Shown here piece after piece: positions 19,801-28,625 of a stretch of DNA of 31,663 nucleotides; within the stretch, counting starts at the first letter, position 1, and each line of letters opens with the position of its first letter. The notes beneath the pieces are model-generated. The model made no database searches and was not told where the DNA came from. It was given only the letters and a program-made list of their open reading frames with translations. A program made the position numbers and the translations under genes. This DNA is from Tubulanus polymorphus (lineage: Eukaryota; Nemertea; Palaeonemertea; Tubulaniformes; Tubulanidae), in assembly GCF_964204645.1 (NCBI RefSeq), contig NC_134030.1, positions 15,902,447 through 15,934,109 on the forward strand, written 5' to 3'.

Positions 19801-20615
19801 TGACTTACACAAGAACAGATGAAGCTGTTAAACTATTGGTTGTGACTGGAACGTTGACCTCACGAGAAGATCGTATTCAACTACACCTGTGACGAGATGG
19901 CCGTACTGATCGTGAACATTGCTGCTGTTTCAGTGGATACAATGCATTACGGTAACTTTTTGTCAGCCGAAGGTAATACAGTTGCTTCTTTGTCTCGAAT
20001 TAGTGGTCAGATGAACATGATAGAACATTATAGGAATTTGGATATAAGATACTACCGTACGATCAAAAAAGTTATCGCCGGTTTAAATAGTATGATTCAC
20101 GATTCTTTTTTTCTAGGCATCTAGTTCCAATCAGCATAAATCAATTTTAGTTTCATTTCGTACTATAAGTATTAGAATACGGAACACTTCTCAGGGGATA
20201 TGTCTAAGGTTAATTAGTCAAATTCATCTACTTACAGGACAGTGCGTATCTATACTTTTTTCGCAACAAACTATTTCGACTATACTAAACGTTTAATCGG
20301 CAATTTTCATTTTCGTAGGTTCATATTTTTGTTTGTTAGTATAACTAAAACATGAAGATGAATTGGTTTTAACTTTTTTGTGGACAAATATATAATCTCA
20401 GTTACACCTGGCCACTTATTTTGGATGATGATAATTTTTTCCTTTTGGTTGACAAGGGTAACTGTATTTGTGTTGTGTCATTGCCTGAACTCTGCTCTAA
20501 TGTCAAATGTTGCATGTTACTATCATTGTGTCACGAAGTTATTTCCAGTCAGTAATCGAAAGAGAAATGCGTACTACTTGCAACTTGCATCACCAACTGA
20601 TCTTCGGGACGAATT

Positions 20616-20639
20616 ATTAATTTTTTAATTAAATAAATG
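20616..20639 (+). promoter_or_regulatory. Promoter-like motif of the 462-aa gene
   Basis: ATTAATTTTTTAATTAAATAAATG: a T tract, short spacer and TAAATAAATG including the start codon. The same layout precedes other genes of the element. It lies within a few bases of the host junction at 20610. Confidence 0.5.
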
Positions 20640-22025
20640 GTAGATAGTTTTCCAAAAGCTTTCCAATATAATAAATCAATTAAATATAATATTCCAGCAA
20701 TAGATTTTAATAAAGATATTACATATAGAAATGAGGTTTTAGATTCATTAACTAATTTAGAAATTTATGTTACTGAAACTAATAATTTTAATGCAAAGAT
20801 GGAAAATATATTTCATGTATATTTAATTAATTTTAAAAAATTGAAAGATGAAAAACAATGGTTATTAAAATCTAATATGAAGTATTGGCAGAACCAATTA
20901 AATTTTGCTGTTTATTGCGCAACAACAGGATGCGGAATTAGTTGGAATGATCATTTGAATAATTCCAAATATAAATTAATTCAAAGTTTATTTAGATTTC
21001 ATACATACTTTCAAATCAGAATAATATTAAATGAATTAGAGTGCGCTTTACCAGGATCTAGGTATTTTAAAGAATTAGATAATAATATTAATTTATCAAA
21101 GTTTTATAAAATTTGTAATGAATTTAATATAGATATAAATAATTCTGATTTTAGAACAAAAATTGGAACAATAAGATCACTTCCTTGCCCTAGAAAGATT
21201 GCAGAATATTGTGCACTTCCCATACCATCTAATAGTTTTTATAATATCTATAGTAATAAATTAGGTTATGGTAAAATAGAAACTAAGGATTTAGAAACAT
21301 TAAATTTCAATAAATTACCGACATTTTATGATAATTTAAAACAAGAAAACAATAATGGTTGGGTTTATTTCATTTTAGAAAATAATGAAGCTTTTACAAA
21401 ATCAGGTATACAAAGAATAAATCAATCTATTAGAACTTATTTGATATGTATTTTAGGTGCGCAAGTTGAAACAAGATCCCCAATAATTGGAAATTTAAAT
21501 ACATCATTTGATACACAGAAACAATTCAAAGTATTATTTGAAGATTCTATTCATAATGATATAAATAGATCGATTCCAGAAAACATTGTAAGATATCAAA
21601 ATTATTTAGATAAATCACATATTAGATTAAATTATTGTATAGGCCCTAATCTATTAATTATTTCTAATGATTTAGTATTAAAGATGGGAAATATAATTGG
21701 TTTCAATAATCTAATTAAAACTGCAACAATAAATAATTCATTTGGATTGAATGATATAAATAAAAAGATAATGACTGCTCCAAAATTAATGGAAGGTGAA
21801 AAAAATAAAAAACATATTCAATCAACAGAAACTAAAACTAATAATATTAAATTAAATAATGATTCTAAAATAAAAGATTACAATACATCAGAAGATATAA
21901 AAACTGATAATATTCAACATGAAATAATTAAACTAAATGATGATAATAAATCCCATGAAAATACTAAATTAGCTATAACTTGTATAGGAATTGTAATCGG
22001 AGGAATATTATATTTTAAATTTTAA
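20637..22025 (+). CDS. 462-aa tail-anchored protein of the Polinton-like element
   Basis: No enzyme motif. Residues 90-107 hold a conserved-looking Cys-rich block (YCATTGCGISWNDHL), followed by an aromatic-rich region and a later block ILGAQVETRSPIIGNL. An Asn/Lys-rich low-complexity stretch precedes a C-terminal membrane anchor (LAITCIGIVIGGILYFKF, about 444-460). I recall similar ORFs, with the same Cys block, as unnamed proteins in cnidarian and other invertebrate genomes next to Maverick-like genes; this is unverified. The start follows the shared TAAATAAATG motif. The gene is intact. It could be a structural or membrane virion protein, but that is inference. Confidence 0.75.
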   Translation: MVDSFPKAFQYNKSIKYNIPAIDFNKDITYRNEVLDSLTNLEIYVTETNNFNAKMENIFHVYLINFKKLKDEKQWLLKSNMKYWQNQLNFAVYCATTGCGISWNDHLNNSKYKLIQSLFRFHTYFQIRIILNELECALPGSRYFKELDNNINLSKFYKICNEFNIDINNSDFRTKIGTIRSLPCPRKIAEYCALPIPSNSFYNIYSNKLGYGKIETKDLETLNFNKLPTFYDNLKQENNNGWVYFILENNEAFTKSGIQRINQSIRTYLICILGAQVETRSPIIGNLNTSFDTQKQFKVLFEDSIHNDINRSIPENIVRYQNYLDKSHIRLNYCIGPNLLIISNDLVLKMGNIIGFNNLIKTATINNSFGLNDINKKIMTAPKLMEGEKNKKHIQSTETKTNNIKLNNDSKIKDYNTSEDIKTDNIQHEIIKLNDDNKSHENTKLAITCIGIVIGGILYFKF

Positions 22026-22044
22026 TTTTTTTATTATGTAAATG
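22023..22044 (+). promoter_or_regulatory. Promoter-like motif of the coiled-coil gene
   Basis: TAATTTTTTTATTATGTAAATG. The TAA is the stop codon of the 462-aa gene and the ATG is the next start, so the whole intergenic region is this motif. Confidence 0.5.
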
Positions 22045-23984
22045 GATGTAGAAGGTGGAGAAGATTATGAAATGGACGGCATGGGAAATAATAATGAAGG
22101 ATATATTGATGATGATTATAATGATGCAGAAACTAATATTGATAATGATGATGAATCAGCATATAATTCTAATTTAGCAGATAGTGGTTCTAAAGCCCCA
22201 TCAACTGAGGATTATATTAGAAGCACTAGATCGAGAATAAATCCTGAAAATGAAAATCAAGGTTTATCGAGTCGAGATTTAGAAAATAAAGAATTTATAT
22301 GTAAGTTCCAACGTGCATTTGAAAGATCTGGATATAATATAAATTACAGAGTTGCCAGATTTTTAGTAGAAGATTTAAAATATTTAGATGGTGAATATTA
22401 TTATAAATTGAAAGATGATTATTATATTAATATCACTAATCAAAGGACAAGACTAAGTAAAATATTAGCAAAATCAACTTTGAGTGATTTAGAACCAGAT
22501 AGAATTAAGAGAATAAGTAATAGTAATGAAATAACTGATGTTACACAAGAAGAAAGAGATAATAATATAAGAGTATTTAGTCAAAGAATTGATGACTTAT
22601 TTGCAATAATCGATAATAATTTAGAACCAGAAAGAAACTCTGAACAGAATATAAATTCCAAAACTAGTAAACTTAAATCAAATAAAGTTCCAATTGAAAA
22701 ACTTTTACCGAATGGATTAATTGATGCAACAGATCAACAATTAGAAGATTTAGATATATTTTCTGATAAAGCAATAAGAGAAATTATTAGTATAAGAAAT
22801 GAAGCTGATAAAATTGCGCATGATAAAAGTATAAGAGATTTAAAAATTAGAACTTTAGAAGATGAATTATTTAAATCAAGAAAAGAATCGGAACAACTAA
22901 AATTAGATAGAGATAATAAAGTTATTGAAGAAATCGAATTTAAAAAAAGAAATGCGTATTTAGAAAAGAAAAAGATGATTTAGAATATAACATAGAATTA
23001 CAAAAAGAAGAAATTAAATTATTATCAAAATCATATGATTATAATATTAATAGATTAGAAGTTATTTTTAAAGATTTGTTGATAAAACCAGATTCTAAAA
23101 TATCATTGAAAGATAGAATAAAATTATTATTTAAGTTAGAAGGAATAACAATTCTTTCAATTCCAACAGCTGTAACTATGTTATTTACAACAATTGGTTT
23201 AGCTATATCAAATGCTTTAAAATCTACTCCTACTCCAAATAAACCAGATAAACCCCCGAATGATAATAATTCATCTAATAATGTAATACCCTTTACATCT
23301 AATAATGTTATACCTTCTACATCAAATAATGTAATACCTTCTACATCTAATAATGTAATACCTTCTACATCTAATAATGTAATACCTTCTACATCTAATA
23401 ATGTAATACCCTCTACATCTAATAATGTAATACCTTCTACATCAAATAATGAAATAATATTAAATGTTAGTGAAAATAGAAATTATTGTGATTATTGTAA
23501 AAGTGAATTTTCAAACGCTACATCAAATTGGAATAAACATATGAATACAAGGGTACATATAAATAATGTTATAGAACGTGTTGGTTTAAATGAATTTATA
23601 GAACACCCATTTAGATATGTTACAAAGTTTGTTTCAAATCAAAAAGTAAATGGTGAAAATATATATGAAGATTTATTACTAGCAACACCTAATAAAGATG
23701 AATTAGATCTAACCGATGCTAATGAAATATTAGGATCAAACACTGTAAATGAAATATTAGGAGCAAACACTAATAAAGATTCTATGAAACATAAAGTAGA
23801 AAATAATGATAAATTTGATTGGATGAATAACCATAACAATGAAACAACTATTGATGATGCGGTAAAAAAGGTGAAAAATAAGTATAAAAATAATAGAGAA
23901 TTTGAAGAAGAAAATTCGGTAGAGAATTTGAATAAATTGTTAGGGTCTGATAGTGAATTGGAGAGTGATGATGAAAGTGATTAA
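22042..23984 (+). pseudogene. Acidic coiled-coil, membrane and zinc-finger protein, split by one frameshift
   Basis: The first frame (22042-22983, 313 aa) starts with an acidic Asn/Asp-rich region, then a globular part (FICKFQRAFERSGYNINYRV) and a long charged coiled coil, ending in a stop just after an A-rich run. The frame shifted by one is open straight through the same point and continues the coil. It then gives a hydrophobic segment (ITILSIPTAVTMLFTTIGLA), seven copies of an NNVIPSTS octapeptide, a zinc-finger-like CDYC...H-x(6)-H motif (about 23487-23555) and an acidic tail ending at 23984. The apparent start of the second frame near 23076 is not an ATG. The best reading is one gene with a single-base lesion, a sequencing error or a programmed shift. 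Function unknown. Confidence 0.65.
23274..23448 (+). repeat. 24-bp coding minisatellite, seven units
   Basis: In-frame units of TCTAATAATGTAATACCTTC plus TACA encode NNVIPSTS; the first unit has Phe for Ser. The low divergence between units suggests recent expansion or contraction. Confidence 0.9.
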
Positions 23985-24018
23985 GATATTAATTATATTT
24001 TACTCAAATAATAATATT

Positions 24019-24475
24019 AGTTGACAATTGTATAAAATAATAGTAAATAAAAAAGGGGTTTTAAGTATTTAAGGCATCTAATAGGGTATCTAATAAATAT
24101 CTAATACATATCTAATACATATTATTTGAAAATACCTTAAATTATATTTCTTTTTTAAATTTATATTGAAACCTCAGTAATAATAAATAACCTTTATTAT
24201 TTTCAAACTTATTCATATATTAGTTGAAAAAATAAAAATAAATTGGTTGAAAATTGTATAAATAATATTTATTTTAAAAAAGGGGGTTTTAAGTATTTAA
24301 GGTATCTAATAGGGTATCAGGTATTAGGGTATCTAATGGGGTATCAGGTATTAGGGTATCTAATACATAGGTATACAAATAGTTATTTTATAAATTTATA
24401 TTCATAGGGAAATTGTAATCTCAGTAATAATTTTGAACCTTTATTATTCTTTAATTTATTCATATATTCATCATG
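24019..24475. repeat. Partial tandem duplication between convergent genes, including the ATPase 3' end
   Basis: 24019-24225 and about 24243-24475 align over much of their length. Both have a GTTGA(C/A)AATTGTATAAA start, an AAAAAGGGGTTTTAAGTATTTAAGG block and a run of GGGTATCTAATA-type units. In the second copy this is followed by the true 3' end of the ATPase gene, and in the first by a decayed copy of it (24157-24224). The block therefore arose by tandem duplication with a period of about 230 bp. The short GGGTATC(T/A) units are further amplified at 24300-24370. Confidence 0.7.
24157..24224 (-). pseudogene. Duplicated, decayed 3' end of the ATPase gene
   Basis: On the minus strand the sequence still reads YMNK-x-NNKG, as in the last 25 codons of the ATPase (24383-24994), then runs into a stop. 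It is about 230 bp from the real gene end. Confidence 0.65.
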
Positions 24476-24994
24476 TAACTCAGTAGGTATAATTTGATTT
24501 TCTTCCAATGATTGTTGCATAGATTTTCTATCTTTATTGTAGAATAAAACTAGAAATCTTATATTCTCCCTAAAGTCTTTAACAATTGAATTATATTTTT
24601 GATTTAAAACCCATGTTGTTATCCCAAAATGTCTACCAGAAAAAGCTAGATAACATAACTCACTTTCTCTCACTTTTGAATCATGTAAATTTGCGCAATC
24701 ATCTACAATGAATAATGTATTTGATCCTTTATAAGTATCAATTGCTATTTTTATACAATTTTCTAAATTTTCTTTTACTGTTTTAGGATTTAATATAATA
24801 AACTTTTTTATTTTAACTATATCTCTATTATATGTTTTATTCATTTCATAAGTAGGACAGAATAATAATATATTATCAAAATGATTCTTATAAATAGTTT
24901 CTAACAAGTCTAATATGAAATATGTTTTACCACAATTGGTTACTCCAGTAACTAACATATTATGCGGTTCAAATATAAATGAATCTTTATTCAT
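24383..24994 (-). CDS. A32/FtsK-HerA-like packaging ATPase
   Basis: 203 aa. The Walker A motif GVTNCGKT lies at residues 17-24 directly after a short lead (FIFEPHNMLVT), and Walker B (TLFIVDDC) at 93-100. A downstream SGRHFGITTWVLNQK block corresponds to the sensor region after Walker B. Length and motif order fit the compact genome-packaging ATPases of Polintons and related DNA viruses, which pump DNA into capsids. The start ATG overlaps the last 8 bases of the integrase gene (ATGAATAA), so the two are probably co-expressed. The gene is intact. The assignment to the packaging family is from motifs, not a search. Confidence 0.85.
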   Translation of the reverse strand: MNKDSFIFEPHNMLVTGVTNCGKTYFILDLLETIYKNHFDNILLFCPTYEMNKTYNRDIVKIKKFIILNPKTVKENLENCIKIAIDTYKGSNTLFIVDDCANLHDSKVRESELCYLAFSGRHFGITTWVLNQKYNSIVKDFRENIRFLVLFYNKDRKSMQQSLEENQIIPTELHDEYMNKLKNNKGSKLLLRLQFPYEYKFIK

Positions 24995-25617
24995 TTATTC
25001 TTTTAATTTTACTAGATAAAATCCATTCATTAAATTTATCGTCGTATCCTTTGTATTTCACCAAAGAATACTTTTTTCCTTTAAGAGTTTTTGTTTTCAA
25101 TACTTTTTCTATTTTGTATTCTATTTCATCTGGATTTGGTACAAGTGATAATTCTTGTTCATAGAAATAACCTAATATTTCTTCATCTTTTAAATCTTCT
25201 AATTTATAAACAAATGGTTTAGTTAATATTATCTTTTTAATCTTGAATATTTCTTCAGTAAAATTTGGAGTATAACCTTTATAAAATGTTTTTCTATATT
25301 TAGATATTCTTACGTGTTGTCCTATTTTAAATTTAGGTTCACCGAAATCATGTGTAACAAACGCTCCATATAAATTATTCCAAACTATTTCCGAATTATC
25401 TTCTTTTCTAGCTTGTATAAGTTTCATATTTATAGAACTATGTTTAGAATTATTATAACCTTTCACTAAATCATCTAATACGTCGATATATTTATATGTT
25501 TCATTAGCAGTAAAATATTTCCACATTCTAGTTTTCAATGTTTTATTAAATCTTTCTATAATAGATGCTTTTTATCTGAGTGTGTTGAAAAATAATCTAC
25601 ATCGTTATCGAAAACAT
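24987..25617 (-). pseudogene. Polinton-type integrase, C-terminal part with chromodomain
   Basis: From 25538 leftward the frame encodes the end of the rve core (DDLVKGYNNSKHSS), a basic linker (FKIGQHVRISKYRKTFYKGY), an FYEQEL block and a C-terminal chromodomain (YKIEKVLKTK...YSLVKYKGYDDKFNEWILSS). Further upstream the conserved segment with the catalytic Glu (ASIIERFNKTLK) is present. It is preceded, after a one-base shift in an A run near 25573, by VDYFSTHSDK. Similarity then stops near 25617, so both catalytic Asp residues and the zinc-binding N-terminus are missing. The gene is dead by truncation. The apparent start at 25538 is not an ATG and reflects the broken frame. Confidence 0.9.
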
Positions 25618-25826
25618 GAAAGATTGACTTTCACCGCGCGAAAATGTGCAAACGCTGGACAGTAACGGCCGGATTCTCAGTCATTCACGAAAAAGTCACA
25701 TGTTGTAGTTATTTACGGACGATGCGATAATACGTTAACTGTGATTTTGAATGATCTGCAGAGGATCCCCGAATTCTGGTTGGTTCTGCGACGAACAGAA
25801 GTAGCGACGTGTTGTGTAGTTATAGC
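25618..25826. other. Single-copy segment between integrase and right arm
   Basis: About 209 bp, visibly richer in GC than the Polinton-like DNA, with no match in the left arm. It is probably the natural continuation of the duplicated host segment. It contains a cluster of restriction sites, CTGCAGAGGATCCCCGAATTC (25757-25777), that resembles a cloning polylinker. Confidence 0.5.
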
Positions 25827-27321
25827 GTCCCGAAGATCAGTTGGTGATGCAAGTTGCAAGTAGTACGCATTTCTCTGTTTTGAAGATCTTTCGATTACTG
25901 ACTGGAAATAACTTCGTGACACAATGATAGTAACATGCAACATTTGACATTAGAGCAGAGTTCAGGCAATGACACAACACAAATACAGTTACCCTTGTCA
26001 ACCAAAAGGAAAAAATTATCATCATCCAAAATAAGTGGCCAGGTGTAACTGAGATTATATATTTGTCCACATAAAAGTTAAAACCAATTCATCTTCATGT
26101 TTTAGTTATACTAACAAACAAAAAATATGAACCTACGAAAATGAAAATTGCCGATTAAACGTTTAGTATAGTCGAAATAGTTTGTTGCGAAAAAAGTATA
26201 GATACGCACTGTCCTGTAAGTAGATGAATTTGACTAATTAACCTTAGACATATCCCCTGAGAAGTGTTCCGTATTCTAATACTTATAGTACGAAATGAAA
26301 CTAAAATTGATTTATGCTGATTGGAACTAGATGCCTAGAAAAAAAGAATCGTGAATCATACTATTTAAACCGGCGATAACTTTTTTGATCGTACGGTAGT
26401 ATCTTATATCCAAATTCCTATAATGTTCTATCATGTTCATCTGACCACTAATTCGAGACAAAGAAGCAACTGTATTACCTTCGGCTGACAAAAAGTTACC
26501 GTAATGCATTGTATCCACTGAAACAGCAGCAATGTTTAGGATCAGTACGGCCATCTCGTCACAGGTGTAGTTGAATACGATCTTCTCGTGAGGTCAACGT
26601 TCCAGTCACAACCAATAGTTTAACAGCTTCATCTGTACTTGTGTAAGTCACGAGGACTTAAATTTGGGTTCTCCATCTGTAACCGGCTGGTTGTTGTATC
26701 GGCAGGCTGGCTGGGTGACTAGCATTTACACCAGCGGTACAGGATTCCATCCATCAGGAACAACAAGGCAGTTAAACCTTATATGTACAATCTTTATTGC
26801 ATCCCGGAATGAGAATGATTATCATAGCTTTACATAGTCTTTATATACAGAATCATGAGTATAATGTGAGAACTAGGTGTCAGACAAGTTGTAGACATCA
26901 GGACTCACAAACAAACACCTGGTGACATGTTTGAGAGACATTAATTAATTATCGATGAGCACTGACTATAGCTAATTATTGTGAAAACATATTGAGTAAT
27001 GTCACATGTTGATTACGACCTTAAAGCACATATTGACACTATAGTCATAAGTTATATTATATTATTATTATTATTATTATTAAAAGAATTGAATTGAATT
27101 GTTAGACAACAAGCACCGGCGAAATAACAGTTTGGGACGTCATTTAGTAAGTAAATTAAGGAGGGCTCCGAGAATTTCCAAATCACGGGGAACTATACTG
27201 GGGTAAGACCATTCAACCAAAAAAAGGATTGCTCCGATAATATCCAAATCATCTCATTTTATTTTTTCCATCGAATACCCGGTAATTAATTTTTCCTTTC
27301 GATCACATGCATCTAGAAAAC

Positions 27322-27364
27322 CTGTTATCGCTGCTTTGCAGCCATATTTATTATTATTATTAAT
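27322..27364 (+). repeat. Transposon-end-like motif with TAT tail, arm copy 2
   Basis: GTTATCGCTGCTTTGCAGCC then ATATTTATTATTATT, the mirror of 19081-19123. Confidence 0.5.
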
Positions 27365-27799
27365 ATGTAGTAGAGCTATGAAATGTTATGAACTGTTCGA
27401 TATGACATTGTAGATCTATATGATTACGAAATATGCAAATTATATCAGGGTGACAAATGCTCACCCGGGGCTTTGAATAGCAGAATAACTTGTACACTAT
27501 TTCAGTATTATATTGGTACATACCTAGGCAAATTTTGTTTCCATATTCAATTGCAAAATTGTAGCTCATGTCTTGTTCTATGATTGTGGTGAGTTTCAAG
27601 GTTATTGGTTCAGTATATGTTAACTAGGGGGCGTGGAATAACGAAATCGTTAAAGCATTTCAAACCACTAGTTATTCTATTATTTGAATTGAAAAATAAG
27701 TGTCTATGTTTACATACGTAAGTCTCATTTTTTGCATCATTGTCGTAGGATGTAATTTAGTAATGCATTTTTTTAATTTTTTGCCCTTACTTATTTTAG

Positions 27800-27941
27800 A
27801 TGTTCAGACGTGGCATGCCCGTTTACTTCAGTAGCTGCATCAGCGCTATTAAATGAACCGCTTGCTCCAGTTTCGCCTACGGCCAGTGTTCACAGTTCAC
27901 AAGTCAAAACCAGAGCATCAATCTCAGGTCATATCGTTTCT
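27800..27941 (+). pseudogene. Duplicated host exon (OB-fold-like gene), right-arm copy
   Basis: The same 142-bp exon as 18505-18646, with acceptor TTATTTTAG and donor GTAAGT preserved. There is no downstream OB-fold exon in this orientation: the sequence after the donor runs into Polinton-like DNA at 28155. It is an orphan exon copied with the arm. Confidence 0.5.
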
Positions 27942-28155
27942 GTAAGTTTATTTTAATCTACACTATATATTCTATATTTTTAATCTATTTCTGTTGGCTT
28001 TCCACAGACATACCAAAAATTTGATTCTGTAAATCGCAGTACTTGTGTAAGCTTGCTGTCATGTACTAAGCTTACTGTCATGTACTTCCCATCAATCTAA
28101 CAGATTTTGGAGTCATGGATTTTTGATTTATTTACATAGAATGAGAATATGCTTC

Positions 28156-28178
28156 CATTTATTTAGAAAAAAAAATTA
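28156..28178 (-). promoter_or_regulatory. Orphan promoter-like motif at the breakpoint
   Basis: TAATTTTTTTTTCTAAATAAATG follows the stop codon of the 140-aa gene directly. The start codon and one further base remain, then host DNA begins. The gene it served has been cut off. Confidence 0.55.
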
Positions 28179-28601
28179 CTAATTAGTAAACTTATAAGCA
28201 ACAAATATAACAATAACTGTTCCACCTAAAATCCAAATTATTTCATATTTCTGTTGTTCATTACTTGGGGTATAATAATCTGATAATTTAGGTTTGTATA
28301 GATGTAATTTTTCTTTATTTGTTACCGCGTTATACAAACTCATTGCATCATCAACTGATTGAAAATCTCTATGTGAAATCTTCTGATCATATAATTCTTT
28401 ATTGATGTAATCCATATAGTTTTGTCGTTTTTCTCTATATTCTCCCGCTGCTTTATTGTATTTCTCTAATGCTAAGTTATGTCTTCTTTGTTCTCCTAAT
28501 GAACTATTTTTATCAATATGCTTAAATAAATAACCGCCACCAGTAAATGCTAAAGCGTTAACAATTGCCGATCCTATAATAGTTATAATTGCAGAAGCCA
28601 T
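28179..28601 (-). CDS. 140-aa protein with two membrane segments
   Basis: N-terminal hydrophobic, Gly/Ala-rich segment (AIITIIGSAIVNALAFTGGG, about 4-25), a charged helical middle (QRRHNLALEKYNKAAGEYRE), a conserved-looking LSDYYTPSNEQQK block, and a C-terminal membrane segment (IIWILGGTVIVIFVAYKF). I recall unnamed invertebrate proteins with the same layout beside Maverick-like genes, unverified. Intact, with an ATG preceded by the shared TAAATAAATG motif. A membrane or virion-internal protein is plausible; the function is unknown. Confidence 0.7.
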   Translation of the reverse strand: MASAIITIIGSAIVNALAFTGGGYLFKHIDKNSSLGEQRRHNLALEKYNKAAGEYREKRQNYMDYINKELYDQKISHRDFQSVDDAMSLYNAVTNKEKLHLYKPKLSDYYTPSNEQQKYEIIWILGGTVIVIFVAYKFTN

Positions 28602-28622
28602 TTATTTAGCAAAAAAATTATG
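28599..28622 (-). promoter_or_regulatory. Promoter-like motif of the 140-aa gene
   Basis: TAATTTTTTTGCTAAATAAATG: T tract, two-base spacer, TAAATAAATG. It fills the 24-base gap after the stop of the 73-aa gene. Confidence 0.55.
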
Positions 28623-28625
28623 CAT

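Larger units (their letters stand above)
18292..20610 (+). repeat. Left arm of a 2.3-kb inverted duplication
   Basis: 2319 bp that recur as reverse complement at 25827-28154 with only scattered differences, including a 13-bp indel near 20560, a shorter T run near 19215 and some substitutions. The arm contains a host exon, a microsatellite-tailed element end, TAA/ATA repeats and LTR-like sequence. Its right edge (CTTCGGGAC) is joined directly to Polinton-like DNA. Its left edge (AAGCATAT) continues into host intron, showing this is the original host copy. Confidence 0.9.
20611..25617. mobile_element. Polinton/Maverick-like element, block A
   Basis: Very AT-rich DNA beginning abruptly at 20611 after the host arm and ending abruptly inside an integrase gene near 25617. 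Genes: two transcription units on the plus strand (20637-23984), converging on an ATPase and a truncated integrase on the minus strand. Chromodomain integrase plus A32-like ATPase is diagnostic of Polinton-like elements. No terminal inverted repeat of the element is seen in the block, so both ends are breakpoints, not element ends. Confidence 0.8.
25827..28154 (-). repeat. Right arm of the 2.3-kb inverted duplication
   Basis: Reverse complement of 18292-20610, 2328 bp long. Its left edge joins the GC-richer single-copy segment; its right edge (ATATGCTT) is joined directly to Polinton-like DNA, whereas the left arm continues into host intron at that point. A 13-bp insertion at about 25878-25890 is absent from the left arm. 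Host-derived open frames in the arm are the same as in the left copy. Confidence 0.9.

Noticed and set aside
24019-24370. CRISPR-like or telomere-like array from the GGGTATCTAAT units
   Set aside because: Units are irregular, without constant spacers, and are explained by a local duplication between convergent genes.
18292-28154. The 2.3-kb arms as terminal inverted repeats of a 9.9-kb transposon
   Set aside because: The arms contain a host exon that joins an exon outside the arm, and Polinton-like genes continue beyond the right arm, so the arms are not the element's termini.
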